Of a DNA stretch of 6,924 bases, positions 1 to 6,003 are shown piece by piece. The DNA lies in assembly GCA_947371775.1 (NCBI GenBank), contig CANBQX010000103.1:1-6924 (forward strand), read 5' to 3'. The stretch comes from Comamonadaceae bacterium. Lineage in GTDB: Bacteria > Pseudomonadota > Gammaproteobacteria > Burkholderiales > Burkholderiaceae_C. Numbering within the stretch: the first letter of the stretch is position 1; each line of letters begins with the position of its first letter. The notes below the pieces were generated by a model. The model made no database searches and had not been told where the DNA came from. It saw only the letters and a program-made list of their open reading frames with translations. Position numbers and translations under genes: made by a program.

Positions 1-477
1 CCCGCCATCACCGCCCTGCGCGACAACACCGCCTCAGATTTGGCGAATGCCTTGCGCGTGGGGCTGGAGGCGCCTATGCAGCTGTGCGCCGCGTTTCTGA
101 ACGCCACGCAGGCGTGGACGGCGCCACGCAAAGTGCTCAATATCTCTTCAGGTTTGGGCCGCCGAGCGATGGCGTCCTCCGGGCCCTATTGCGCGGCCAA
201 GGCGGGCATGGACCATTTCACCCGCTGCCTGGCCTTGGATGAGGCGCTACAAGCAAACGGCGCCAAGGTGTGCTCACTGGCGCCCGGGGTGATTGACACC
301 GATATGCAAGTGCAACTGCGCGGCGCGGACCCCCAGGCGTTTCCAGACATTGGCAACTTTGCCGGCCTGCATGCCCAGGGCCTGCTCGCCAGCCCCGAAG
401 AGGCTGCACGGCGGGTGCTGGCCTATCTGGCGCGCGCCGACTTTGGCGCAAACGCGGTGGCCGACGTGCGCGACTAG
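1..477 (+). CDS. Short-chain dehydrogenase/reductase (SDR), 3' part only
   Basis: This is the C-terminal 158 residues of a classical SDR oxidoreductase; the reading frame is open to the left edge, so the start and the NAD(P)-binding Gly-rich N-terminus lie outside the window. Numbering from the first codon seen, the NISSG strand has the likely catalytic Ser50, followed 13 residues later by Y63-CAA-K67, the YxxxK catalytic pair. The APGVIDTDMQ segment is the usual post-catalytic PG motif that contacts the cofactor. The overall wording resembles the sepiapterin-reductase/benzil-reductase (YueD-like) branch, NADPH-dependent carbonyl reductases, but the substrate cannot be read from the fragment. 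The position that normally holds the tetrad Asn appears to be Gly21 (VGLEAP where VNLxAP is usual). The TAG stop overlaps the stop of the convergent polyphosphate kinase gene by 4 bp. An internal TTG at 40 is not a plausible start, because SDR-like sequence continues upstream of it. Confidence 0.9.
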   Translation, partial: PAITALRDNTASDLANALRVGLEAPMQLCAAFLNATQAWTAPRKVLNISSGLGRRAMASSGPYCAAKAGMDHFTRCLALDEALQANGAKVCSLAPGVIDTDMQVQLRGADPQAFPDIGNFAGLHAQGLLASPEEAARRVLAYLARADFGANAVADVRD

Positions 478-1373
478 TAGACCTCGGGCACGATCATGGA
501 CTGCGGCACCGGGTGGCGCTCATAGTCCTCGTGGCGCACGCGCTCCGGCACCACCACCTGGGGGTGTTCCACTTCTTCGTAGGGCATTTGTTGCAAGAGG
601 TGGTGAATGCAGTTCAAACGTGCTTTTTTCTTGTCCACCGCCTGCACCACCCACCACGGGGCCTCAGGAATGTGGGTGCGCTCCAGCATGATTTCTTTGG
701 CGCGGGTGTAGTCTTCCCAGCGACTGCGTGACTCCAGGTCCATGGGGCTGAGCTTCCACTGCTTGAGCGGGTCATGGATACGGCCTAAAAAGCGCGAATA
801 CTGCTCGTCGTCCGAGATGGAGAACCAGTATTTGATGACCTGAATGCCCGAGCGCACCAGCATTTTTTCAAACTCGGGCACGGTGCGGAAAAACTCTTCG
901 TACTGCTCGTCATTGCAAAAACCCATGACGCGCTCCACGCCCGCCCGGTTGTACCAACTGCGGTCAAACAGCACGATCTCGCCCGCAGCTGGCAGGTGCG
1001 ACACATAGCGTTGAAAGTACCACTGGGTGCGTTCGCGGTCGTTGGGTGCAGGCAGCGCTGCCACCCGACATACGCGGGGGTTGAGACGCTGGGTGATGCG
1101 CTTGATCGCGCCGCCCTTGCCCGCTGCGTCCCGGCCTTCAAACAAGACCACCACTTTGTGCCCGGTGTGCATGACCCAGTCTTGCAGCTTGACCAACTCG
1201 CCTTGCAGGCGAAACAGCTCTCGAAAATACAGTTTGCGGGCATCCTGGTCAGCCTGCGTAGGCACTTGGGCGCCGCCGGGGTAGCCGTCATCGAGCTCCA
1301 TTTCCAGCTCTTCGTCAAAGCTGTCCAGCATGTCGCTGCGCAAGCGGCGGATCAATTCGTCGTTTTTTTCCAT
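474..1373 (-). CDS. ppk2: Polyphosphate kinase 2 (PPK2 family, class I type)
   Basis: The 299-residue protein matches the PPK2 family, P-loop kinases that transfer phosphate between inorganic polyphosphate and nucleoside diphosphates, and act in the cytoplasm. The Walker A loop is GRDAAGKGG at residues 80-88 (Asp82, Lys86). The Walker B region is FDRSWYNRAGVERVMGF from 136, with the family signature D137-R-S-W-Y-N-R143. The lid and helical region around 194-232 (SRFLGRIHDPLKQWKLS and following) and the late APWWVV strand (238-243) are all present. It is a single-domain form, close in length to short class I enzymes, which mostly run between ADP/ATP or GDP/GTP; nucleotide preference cannot be decided here. 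The acidic N-terminal 30 residues are variable in the family. The ATG at 1373 is the first Met of the frame and has only a weak GGA ribosome site a few bases upstream. It is divergent from bktB and convergent with the dehydrogenase. Confidence 0.95.
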   Translation of the reverse strand: MEKNDELIRRLRSDMLDSFDEELEMELDDGYPGGAQVPTQADQDARKLYFRELFRLQGELVKLQDWVMHTGHKVVVLFEGRDAAGKGGAIKRITQRLNPRVCRVAALPAPNDRERTQWYFQRYVSHLPAAGEIVLFDRSWYNRAGVERVMGFCNDEQYEEFFRTVPEFEKMLVRSGIQVIKYWFSISDDEQYSRFLGRIHDPLKQWKLSPMDLESRSRWEDYTRAKEIMLERTHIPEAPWWVVQAVDKKKARLNCIHHLLQQMPYEEVEHPQVVVPERVRHEDYERHPVPQSMIVPEVY

Positions 1374-1417
1374 AGCGGTTCCAAAGCCGTTTGTTGAAAT
1401 TTCAGGCTAACGTCCAA

Positions 1418-1432
1418 ATATTTCAAAAATAT
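1418..1432. repeat. Short AT-rich inverted repeat in the ppk2/bktB control region
   Basis: ATATTT at 1418-1423 and AAATAT at 1427-1432 are perfect 6-bp inverted arms around a CAA centre. The right arm touches the minus-strand TTGACA. It could be an operator or simply promoter-associated AT-rich DNA; six bases of A/T is little evidence by itself. Confidence 0.35.
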
Positions 1433-1537
1433 GTCAACGCAATGACCGCCCTATGCTTGCCGCGTAAGCCGCGTGTAGCGATCGCGCAGCAGACTCCAAG
1501 GCTTTGCAGGCCCCCGCCCTACTCATCCCTCAACCCC

Positions 1538-1544
1538 AAAGGAA
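1538..1544 (+). promoter_or_regulatory. Ribosome binding site of bktB
   Basis: AAAGGAA lies 7 bases before the ATG at 1552. It fixes the bktB start and argues against an in-frame TTG at 1504, which would add 16 non-conserved residues and place this site inside the coding region. Confidence 0.8.
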
Positions 1545-1551
1545 ACCCACC

Positions 1552-2739
1552 ATGACCCGTGAAGTTGTCGTTGTTAGCGCCGTCCGTACCGCCATTGGCA
1601 CGTTCGGCGGCAGTTTGAAAGACATCGCGCCCACCGATTTGGCCGCGCAGGTGGTGCGTGAATCGCTCTCGCGCGCCCAGACCGAGGGCAAAGACGTGGG
1701 CCATGTGGTGTTTGGCCACGTGGTCAATACCGAGCCCAAAGACATGTACTTGTCACGTGTGGCGGCCATCCATGGCGGTTGCGCTGAAGGCACTCCAGCA
1801 TTCAACGTCAACCGCCTGTGCGGCTCGGGCCTGCAGGCCATCGTCAGCGCCAGCCAAAGCATTTTGCTGGGGGACGCCGATGTGGCCATTGGCGGCGGTG
1901 CCGAAAGCATGAGCCGCGCACCCTACGCTTCGCTCAATATGCGCTGGGGTGCCCGCATGGGCGACACCAAGATGGTGGACATGGTGGTCGGTGCCTTGCA
2001 TGACCCCTTCAAGACAGTTCACATGGGCGTGACCGCAGAAAACATTGCCGCCAAATGGGGCATCAGCCGCGAGGAGCAAGACGCGCTGGCGGTGGAAAGC
2101 CACAACCGTGCCCAGCGCGCCACCGAGGCGGGTTACTTCACCAGCCAGATCATGCCTGTGACCCTCAAGAGCAAAAAAGGCGATGTGTCGTACGCCACCG
2201 ACGAGCACTTCCGCCCCAATTGCAGTCTGGCGGACCTGGCCAAGCTCAAACCCGTGTTCCTCAAAGAAAACGGCACTGTGACCGCGGGCAATGCCTCGGG
2301 CATCAACGACGCGGCCGCCGCCGTGGTGCTCATGGAAGCCGCCACCGCCAAGGCGCGCGGACTCCAGCCGCTGGCCCGTTTGGTGGCGTATGCCCACGCC
2401 GGCGTGGATCCCCAGTACATGGGCATTGGCCCGGTGCCTGCCACCAAGCTGGCGCTGCAAAAAGCCGGACTCACCGTCAACGACCTGGACGTGATTGAAG
2501 CCAACGAGGCCTTTGCCGCCCAGGCCTGCGCCGTGACCCGCGACCTGGGGCTCGACCCCGCCAAGGTCAACCCCAATGGATCAGGCATCTCGCTGGGTCA
2601 CCCGATTGGTGCCACCGGCGCGCTGATCACGGTCAAAGCGCTGTACGAGCTGGAGCGCATCAATGGCCGCTACGCCCTGGTGACCATGTGCATTGGCGGC
2701 GGCCAGGGCATTGCTGCCATTTTTGAACGCCAGCGTTAA
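1552..2739 (+). CDS. bktB: Beta-ketothiolase BktB (acetyl-CoA C-acyltransferase)
   Basis: This 395-residue thiolase II enzyme condenses two acyl-CoA molecules, or runs the reverse cleavage of 3-ketoacyl-CoA with CoA, in the cytoplasm. All catalytic elements are present: nucleophile Cys90 in NRLCGSG, His350 in SLGHPIGATG and Cys380 in CIGGGQG, matching the biosynthetic thiolase Cys/His/Cys set almost number for number. NEAFAAQ near residue 315 and the substrate-loop region with VTAGNASGINDAAAA are also intact. From memory, the sequence is closest to Cupriavidus necator BktB, including the N-terminus MTREVVVVS and the C-terminus ending in GIAAIFER. BktB accepts propionyl-CoA as well as acetyl-CoA and so supplies 3-ketovaleryl-CoA for copolymer polyhydroxyalkanoates; that specificity is inferred, and a role in fatty-acid breakdown is equally possible. 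The ATG start is set by a good ribosome site. The TAA stop overlaps the stop of the convergent dioxygenase gene. No phaB or phaC neighbour is present in the window. Confidence 0.95.
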   Translation: MTREVVVVSAVRTAIGTFGGSLKDIAPTDLAAQVVRESLSRAQTEGKDVGHVVFGHVVNTEPKDMYLSRVAAIHGGCAEGTPAFNVNRLCGSGLQAIVSASQSILLGDADVAIGGGAESMSRAPYASLNMRWGARMGDTKMVDMVVGALHDPFKTVHMGVTAENIAAKWGISREEQDALAVESHNRAQRATEAGYFTSQIMPVTLKSKKGDVSYATDEHFRPNCSLADLAKLKPVFLKENGTVTAGNASGINDAAAAVVLMEAATAKARGLQPLARLVAYAHAGVDPQYMGIGPVPATKLALQKAGLTVNDLDVIEANEAFAAQACAVTRDLGLDPAKVNPNGSGISLGHPIGATGALITVKALYELERINGRYALVTMCIGGGQGIAAIFERQR

Positions 2740-3515
2740 GCCGCGTCGCCCTGGAATCCGCCGGCGCGCAGCGTGACCACCAAGGTGTCGCGGTAGCCGC
2801 CGGTCTCCAGGGGCTGGATCGGGGTGGACTCGTGAATCACGCGTTCATCGTCAAGCAGCAGCACCGACCAGGGCTCGGTCAGCGTAAAACGCTGGCCCTG
2901 TGGGCCTTGCGCGTCAAACACGCGTGTCTCGCCGCCCTTGATGGCGTGGCGAGCGACCAAAAACACCGCCACCAGGTCCACACCGTCACGGTGGGCGCCT
3001 TCGGGCGTGGGGCGGCCAATGCCGTCTGCGGTGTCAATGCGGAATTGGTGCGCTTCCATGAACCAGGCCTGATGGCCTTTGATGCCGGAGCAAACACCGG
3101 ACAGCCAGCGCAGCAGCGCCTGCCAGGGGGCGCTGTGCACCAACGACGCATCCATGGGCGCAAAGTGTCGCTGCATGCCGCCGTGCAAGGCGTTGTATTC
3201 CACCGGTTGCCAATGCGCCCGGTGCGCGGCCTGGGTCACCGATGCACCGTCGACGACAAAGCAGGAGTGGCGGCGGTACCGGTAGCGCCCGCCGTCGCGC
3301 AAATAAGCGTCTGGCGGCAGCTGGCTCCACAAGGGCGTCCAGGCGTGCATCGACGCCAGTTCCAGCCCGCTGAGTGCACACACATCTGCAGCGCCCAGGA
3401 CTGCGAAGCCAGAGCTTTGCAGCGCCGCTTGCAGTTCGGTGCGGGGCGTCAGGACGGGAGCTAATTTATCGTGGGGGGGTGTTGCAGGCATTTCAGGGGG
3501 AGTGACGGTTTGCAT
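2736..3515 (-). CDS. 2-oxoglutarate/Fe(II)-dependent dioxygenase (2OG-Fe dioxygenase family)
   Basis: The 259-residue protein carries the signature of the 2OG-Fe dioxygenase family that includes bacterial hydroxylases of free L-amino acids, such as the Bacillus isoleucine dioxygenase. The iron ligands are visible as H175-R-D177 in EGAHRDGVD and H228 in DDERVIHESTP. R242 in GYRDTLVVT fits the residue that binds the 2-oxoglutarate carboxylate, and KGGETRVFD (193-201) is the conserved strand between them. The double-stranded beta-helix core fills roughly residues 150-250; the first 30 residues are Pro-rich and probably flexible. The frame stays open upstream to 3818, but that extension is unlike the family and runs into the divergent gene. 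I chose the ATG at 3515, which gives a normal family length although no Shine-Dalgarno sequence precedes it; ATG at 3491 is an alternative. The substrate is unknown, and no amino-acid biosynthesis or transport gene adjoins it to help. Confidence 0.88.
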   Translation of the reverse strand: MQTVTPPEMPATPPHDKLAPVLTPRTELQAALQSSGFAVLGAADVCALSGLELASMHAWTPLWSQLPPDAYLRDGGRYRYRRHSCFVVDGASVTQAAHRAHWQPVEYNALHGGMQRHFAPMDASLVHSAPWQALLRWLSGVCSGIKGHQAWFMEAHQFRIDTADGIGRPTPEGAHRDGVDLVAVFLVARHAIKGGETRVFDAQGPQGQRFTLTEPWSVLLLDDERVIHESTPIQPLETGGYRDTLVVTLRAGGFQGDAA

Positions 3516-3537
3516 GGAGAAAAAGATTGCGCGGTGG

Positions 3538-3543
3538 ATTATC
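3538..3543 (-). promoter_or_regulatory. Possible -10 box of the dioxygenase gene
   Basis: GATAAT on the minus strand matches the sigma-70 -10 consensus in five of six bases. Initiation about 7 bases downstream would leave a leader of only about 15 bases before the ATG at 3515, which would agree with the missing Shine-Dalgarno sequence. No recognisable -35 box lies 16-18 bp upstream, so this is tentative and an activator would be needed. Confidence 0.35.
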
Positions 3544-3577
3544 GACCTGCACCATGGCTGAGAGCCGCTGCGCGTCT

Positions 3578-3627
3578 TGTGCAACATCAAACCCCTGGCT
3601 CTTTCGCGCCTTTGTCGCCTGTGCAAC
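3578..3627. repeat. Spaced direct repeat TGTGCAAC upstream of the MDR oxidoreductase
   Basis: TGTGCAAC occurs at 3578-3585 and again at 3620-3627. Both copies are followed by ATCAAA, directly in the first and after TGC in the second. The starts are 42 bp apart, close to four helical turns, so the two would face the same side of the DNA. It may be a tandem regulator site or a decayed duplication. Confidence 0.35.
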
Positions 3628-3720
3628 TGCATCAAAAATGCGCTGCGGATAGCATTGCAGGCTGCACCGGCACAGGATCTCTGCGCTGTTCCCTCCACCC
3701 TCTCATTTTTGGTTCGCACC

Positions 3721-4770
3721 ATGACACAAACTGCTTTGTCCTCTCTCGTCAACCACCAAATCCGCCTGGCCGCGCGCCCTGTGGGCCTGCCCACCGACGC
3801 CAACTGGAGCCACACCACTGAAGCGGTGGCTGAGCCGGGTGAAGGCGCTGTTGTTCTTCAAACGCTGGCCATTTCGCTGGACCCCGCCATGCGTGGCTGG
3901 ATGAACGAAGGCAAAAGCTACATCCCTCCCGTGGCGATTGGCGAAGTCATGCGCGCAGGCGGCGTGGGTCGCGTGATTGCCTCCAAGAACAAAAACTTTG
4001 CGGTGGGCGACTATGTGAGTGCCGGTTTTGGCGTGCAGGAGTACCTGAGCCTGGAAGCCGCCGACATGCGCCGCAATGGCCTGGTCAAAATTGACCTGAA
4101 TGTGGGCTCGCTCACCCAGTGGCTCAATGTGCTGGGCATGCCGGGCATGACCGGCTACTTTGGCCTGATGGACGTGGGCCAACCCCAGGCCGGTGAAACC
4201 GTGGTGGTATCCGGCGCAGCCGGTGCGGTGGGGCAAACCGTGGGGCAAGTGGCCAAAATTCGCGGTTGCCGCGTGGTCGGCATTGCGGGTGGCCAAGCCA
4301 AGTGCGACTGGGTGGTCAAGGAGCTGGGCTTTGACGCCTGCATCGACTACAAGGCCGGCCCCAGCGCGGTGCGTGAGGGCCTCAAGGCACATTGCCCCCA
4401 AGGCGTGGACATTTACTTCGACAACGTGGGCGGCGAGATCTTGGACGCGGTGCTGGCACGCATCAACCGCAAGGCCCGCATTGTGATTTGCGGCGCCATC
4501 AGCCAGTACAACGCCACCACTGCCATTGCGGGCCCGAAAAACTACCTCAGCCTGCTGGTCAACCGCGCGCGCATGGAGGGCATTGTGGTGTTCGACTACG
4601 CCGACCGCTACCACCTGGCAGTGGCCGAGATGGCGGGCTACCTGAAGGACGGCCGCATGAAGAGCAAAGAGGACGTGGTGCACGGCCTGCAAAACTTCCC
4701 CGGCACCTTGCTCAAGCTGTTCAACGGCGAGAACTTCGGCAAGCTGGTCTTGGAAGTCGCCAGCGCCTGA
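3721..4770 (+). CDS. NADP-dependent oxidoreductase, MDR superfamily (leukotriene B4 dehydrogenase/CurA-like)
   Basis: The 349-residue protein belongs to the zinc-independent medium-chain dehydrogenase/reductase branch that includes mammalian prostaglandin reductase/leukotriene B4 dehydrogenase and E. coli CurA (YncB). Such enzymes reduce the alpha,beta double bond of enones and enals with NADPH in the cytoplasm. The N-terminal GroES-like domain covers about residues 1-130, with SLDPAMRGWM (52-61) being typical. The Rossmann fold begins with VVVSGAAGAVG (161-171), and Lys194 in GGQAKCDW fits the residue that binds the NADP 2'-phosphate. DNVGGEILD (234-242) and GAISQYN (258-264) are further family signatures. 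Length agrees with the family. No catalytic or structural zinc cysteine cluster is seen. The ATG at 3721 starts the family-like sequence; an upstream TTG in frame at 3577 would add 48 unrelated residues. The ribosome site is weak. The gene ends 12 bp from the convergent hydrolase. Substrate is not assignable; detoxification of reactive carbonyls is a common role. Confidence 0.93.
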   Translation: MTQTALSSLVNHQIRLAARPVGLPTDANWSHTTEAVAEPGEGAVVLQTLAISLDPAMRGWMNEGKSYIPPVAIGEVMRAGGVGRVIASKNKNFAVGDYVSAGFGVQEYLSLEAADMRRNGLVKIDLNVGSLTQWLNVLGMPGMTGYFGLMDVGQPQAGETVVVSGAAGAVGQTVGQVAKIRGCRVVGIAGGQAKCDWVVKELGFDACIDYKAGPSAVREGLKAHCPQGVDIYFDNVGGEILDAVLARINRKARIVICGAISQYNATTAIAGPKNYLSLLVNRARMEGIVVFDYADRYHLAVAEMAGYLKDGRMKSKEDVVHGLQNFPGTLLKLFNGENFGKLVLEVASA

Positions 4771-4782
4771 AACCCGATGGGT

Positions 4783-5985
4783 CTACCCGGTGAAAGCCGC
4801 GTAGACCAGATTGCGGAACATGGGCCGGAAGTAGTCGCGCTGGTTGGGCGCCTGCGCCATGAAAATCGCAAAAAAGCCATGCACCGGGTCCACCCAAAAG
4901 GTGGTGCCCGCAATGCCGCCCCAGGAATACAGGCCCACGCTGCCAGGCAAGGTTTCCAGCCCGGGATGCAGCCGCACCGAAAAGCCCAGACCAAAGCCCG
5001 TGCCGCGCCCCAGCATATCGCCCGAGCGCTCGGTGGTCTGCTGCCCTAAGCCACCCAGGTGGTCGGAGGTCATCAGTTGCACCGAGGCCGGACTCAGCAG
5101 GCGCTGCCCCGACAACTCGCCACCATTGCACAGGCATTGCACAAAGCGTGCGTAGTCCTGCGCAGTGGACGCCAGACCCATGCCACCGGCTTCCATGCGG
5201 GGCACCTTGCGGATATCAATCAAGGGCATCTGGGTGCCGCCGTCGGGGTCGTGCACAAAGGCTTCGGCAATGCGGTGCTGCTTGTCCGGTGGCACGCTAA
5301 AGCCGGTGTCTACCATGCCCAGCGGTTCAAAAATGTTCTGCTGCAAAAAAGCGCCCAGGGTCTGGCCACTCACGGTCTCGACCAAAGCGCCCAGCAAATC
5401 GGTGGCGCGGCTGTAGGCCCAAATCGCGCCGGGCTCAAACATCAGCGGCATGTGCGCCAGTGCCTTGGAGAACTCGGCATTGCTTCGCTCGCGCGAGCCT
5501 AATTTGGCATCGGCATACATGCGCTGTATCGGCGCACTGCCCAAAATTTCATAGGTCAGGCCCGAGGTGTGGCTGAGCAGGTCTTGCACCGTGGGCGCGC
5601 GGCGTGGGGCGCGCAAGGTCATGGTGTCCCCGTCAAAGTGCGCCACTTGCACGCCTGCGAATTCGGGCAAATGCTTGGCCACCGGGTCGCTCAGCAGCAA
5701 CTGCCCCCGCTCCAGCAATTGCATCACCGCCACCGACACGATGGGCTTGGTCATGGAGTAAATGCGAAAAATCGCATCCACCGCCATGGGCGTGCCCGTC
5801 TGAGGATCCTGCTGCCCGACAGCCTCATGCAGCACCACTTGCCCGTGGCGCGCCACCAGGGCCACTGCGCCCGGCAAGCGACCCCGGTCGACTTCGCCTT
5901 GCAGCACCTGCAAGATGTTGCCAGTACGCGCGGCATCAAAGCCCAGGGATTCGGGCAAGGCGGTGGGCAGAGGCTCGGTAGGCAT
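4783..5985 (-). CDS. Serine hydrolase of the beta-lactamase fold (EstB-like, family VIII esterase type)
   Basis: This 400-residue protein has the penicillin-binding/class C beta-lactamase fold. The nucleophile motif is S77-M-T-K80 and the second motif is Y191-S-R, with Tyr as general base. In place of the lactamase KTG box there is W355-G-G in LYSWGGIAGT. That combination (SxxK, YSx, WGG) is the one known from Burkholderia gladioli EstB, which is an esterase rather than an antibiotic-resistance enzyme; length and spacing are also alike. LLSHTSGL (136-143) is a further family signature. I see no signal peptide or membrane segment at the N-terminus, so it is probably cytoplasmic. The likely reaction is hydrolysis of short carboxylic esters, though beta-lactam or amide activity cannot be excluded. 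It follows the acyl-CoA ligase gene after 18 bp and is presumably co-transcribed, which suggests that it may release an acid that the ligase activates. The ATG is supported by AGGA six bases upstream. Confidence 0.92.
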   Translation of the reverse strand: MPTEPLPTALPESLGFDAARTGNILQVLQGEVDRGRLPGAVALVARHGQVVLHEAVGQQDPQTGTPMAVDAIFRIYSMTKPIVSVAVMQLLERGQLLLSDPVAKHLPEFAGVQVAHFDGDTMTLRAPRRAPTVQDLLSHTSGLTYEILGSAPIQRMYADAKLGSRERSNAEFSKALAHMPLMFEPGAIWAYSRATDLLGALVETVSGQTLGAFLQQNIFEPLGMVDTGFSVPPDKQHRIAEAFVHDPDGGTQMPLIDIRKVPRMEAGGMGLASTAQDYARFVQCLCNGGELSGQRLLSPASVQLMTSDHLGGLGQQTTERSGDMLGRGTGFGLGFSVRLHPGLETLPGSVGLYSWGGIAGTTFWVDPVHGFFAIFMAQAPNQRDYFRPMFRNLVYAAFTG

Positions 5986-5991
5986 GGTGGG

Positions 5992-5995
5992 TCCT
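5992..5995 (-). promoter_or_regulatory. Ribosome binding site of the serine hydrolase
   Basis: AGGA on the minus strand lies 6 bases before the ATG at 5985, inside the 18-bp gap after the ligase stop codon. It supports this start and independent translation of the second gene of the pair. Confidence 0.65.
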
Positions 5996-6003
5996 GGGTC
6001 GGT

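Larger units (their letters stand above)
1374..1551. promoter_or_regulatory. Divergent intergenic region between ppk2 and bktB
   Basis: These 178 bp separate two divergent starts and must carry, or lie close to, the promoters of both genes. The stretch 1390-1440 is clearly AT-rich against GC-rich surroundings. On the minus strand there is a perfect TTGACA (1432-1437), but no good -10 box lies 16-18 bp beyond it. On the plus strand TTGAAA (1394-1399) is followed at 16 bp by a poor AAATAT, and TATGCT (1452-1457) is a possible -10 box without a clear -35. No pair is convincing, so exact promoters are not assigned. The bktB mRNA leader would hold the rest up to 1551. Confidence 0.5.
3516..3720. 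promoter_or_regulatory. Divergent intergenic region between the dioxygenase and the MDR oxidoreductase
   Basis: These 205 bp lie between two divergent starts. Reading frames continue through it on both strands, but their translations are Arg/Cys-rich and resemble no family, so it is treated as non-coding leader and promoter DNA. It holds a good minus-strand -10-like box and a spaced direct repeat, listed separately. For the plus-strand gene only a weak pair can be proposed (TTGTCG 3612-3617, AAAAAT 3634-3639), which I would not rely on. Neither flanking gene has a clear Shine-Dalgarno sequence. Confidence 0.5.

Noticed and set aside
1478..1485. GCGATCGC octamer, resembling the cyanobacterial HIP1 palindrome
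   Set aside because: I noticed only this copy in the window, and the genes are betaproteobacterial, so it is probably chance.
1753..2460. A 235-codon minus-strand open frame opposite bktB
   Set aside because: Same reason: it lies wholly inside an unmistakable thiolase gene and its translation is low-complexity His/Gly/Ala-rich.
3577..3720. TTG-initiated 48-residue extension of the oxidoreductase
   Set aside because: Cys/Arg/Leu-rich translation with no match to the family N-terminus, which starts naturally at the ATG at 3721.
3516..3818. N-terminal extension of the dioxygenase frame up to an ATG at 3818
   Set aside because: The extra 101 residues are Arg-rich, unlike the family, and would overlap the start of the divergent oxidoreductase gene. 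The ATG at 3515 gives the normal length.
3703..4692. A 329-codon open frame on the minus strand opposite the MDR oxidoreductase
   Set aside because: Its translation is rich in His, Ala, Val and Gly without any family resemblance. It mirrors the codon bias of the well-supported plus-strand gene, as expected for an antisense shadow in GC-rich DNA.
4772..4782. ACCC-GAT-GGGT hairpin between the convergent oxidoreductase and hydrolase genes as a terminator
   Set aside because: The stem is only 4 bp and no T-run follows on either strand, so it does not qualify as an intrinsic terminator.
4783..5985. Beta-lactamase conferring antibiotic resistance
   Set aside because: The SxxK and Tyr motifs fit the fold, but the third motif is WGG rather than KTG and there is no signal peptide, as in EstB-type esterases.
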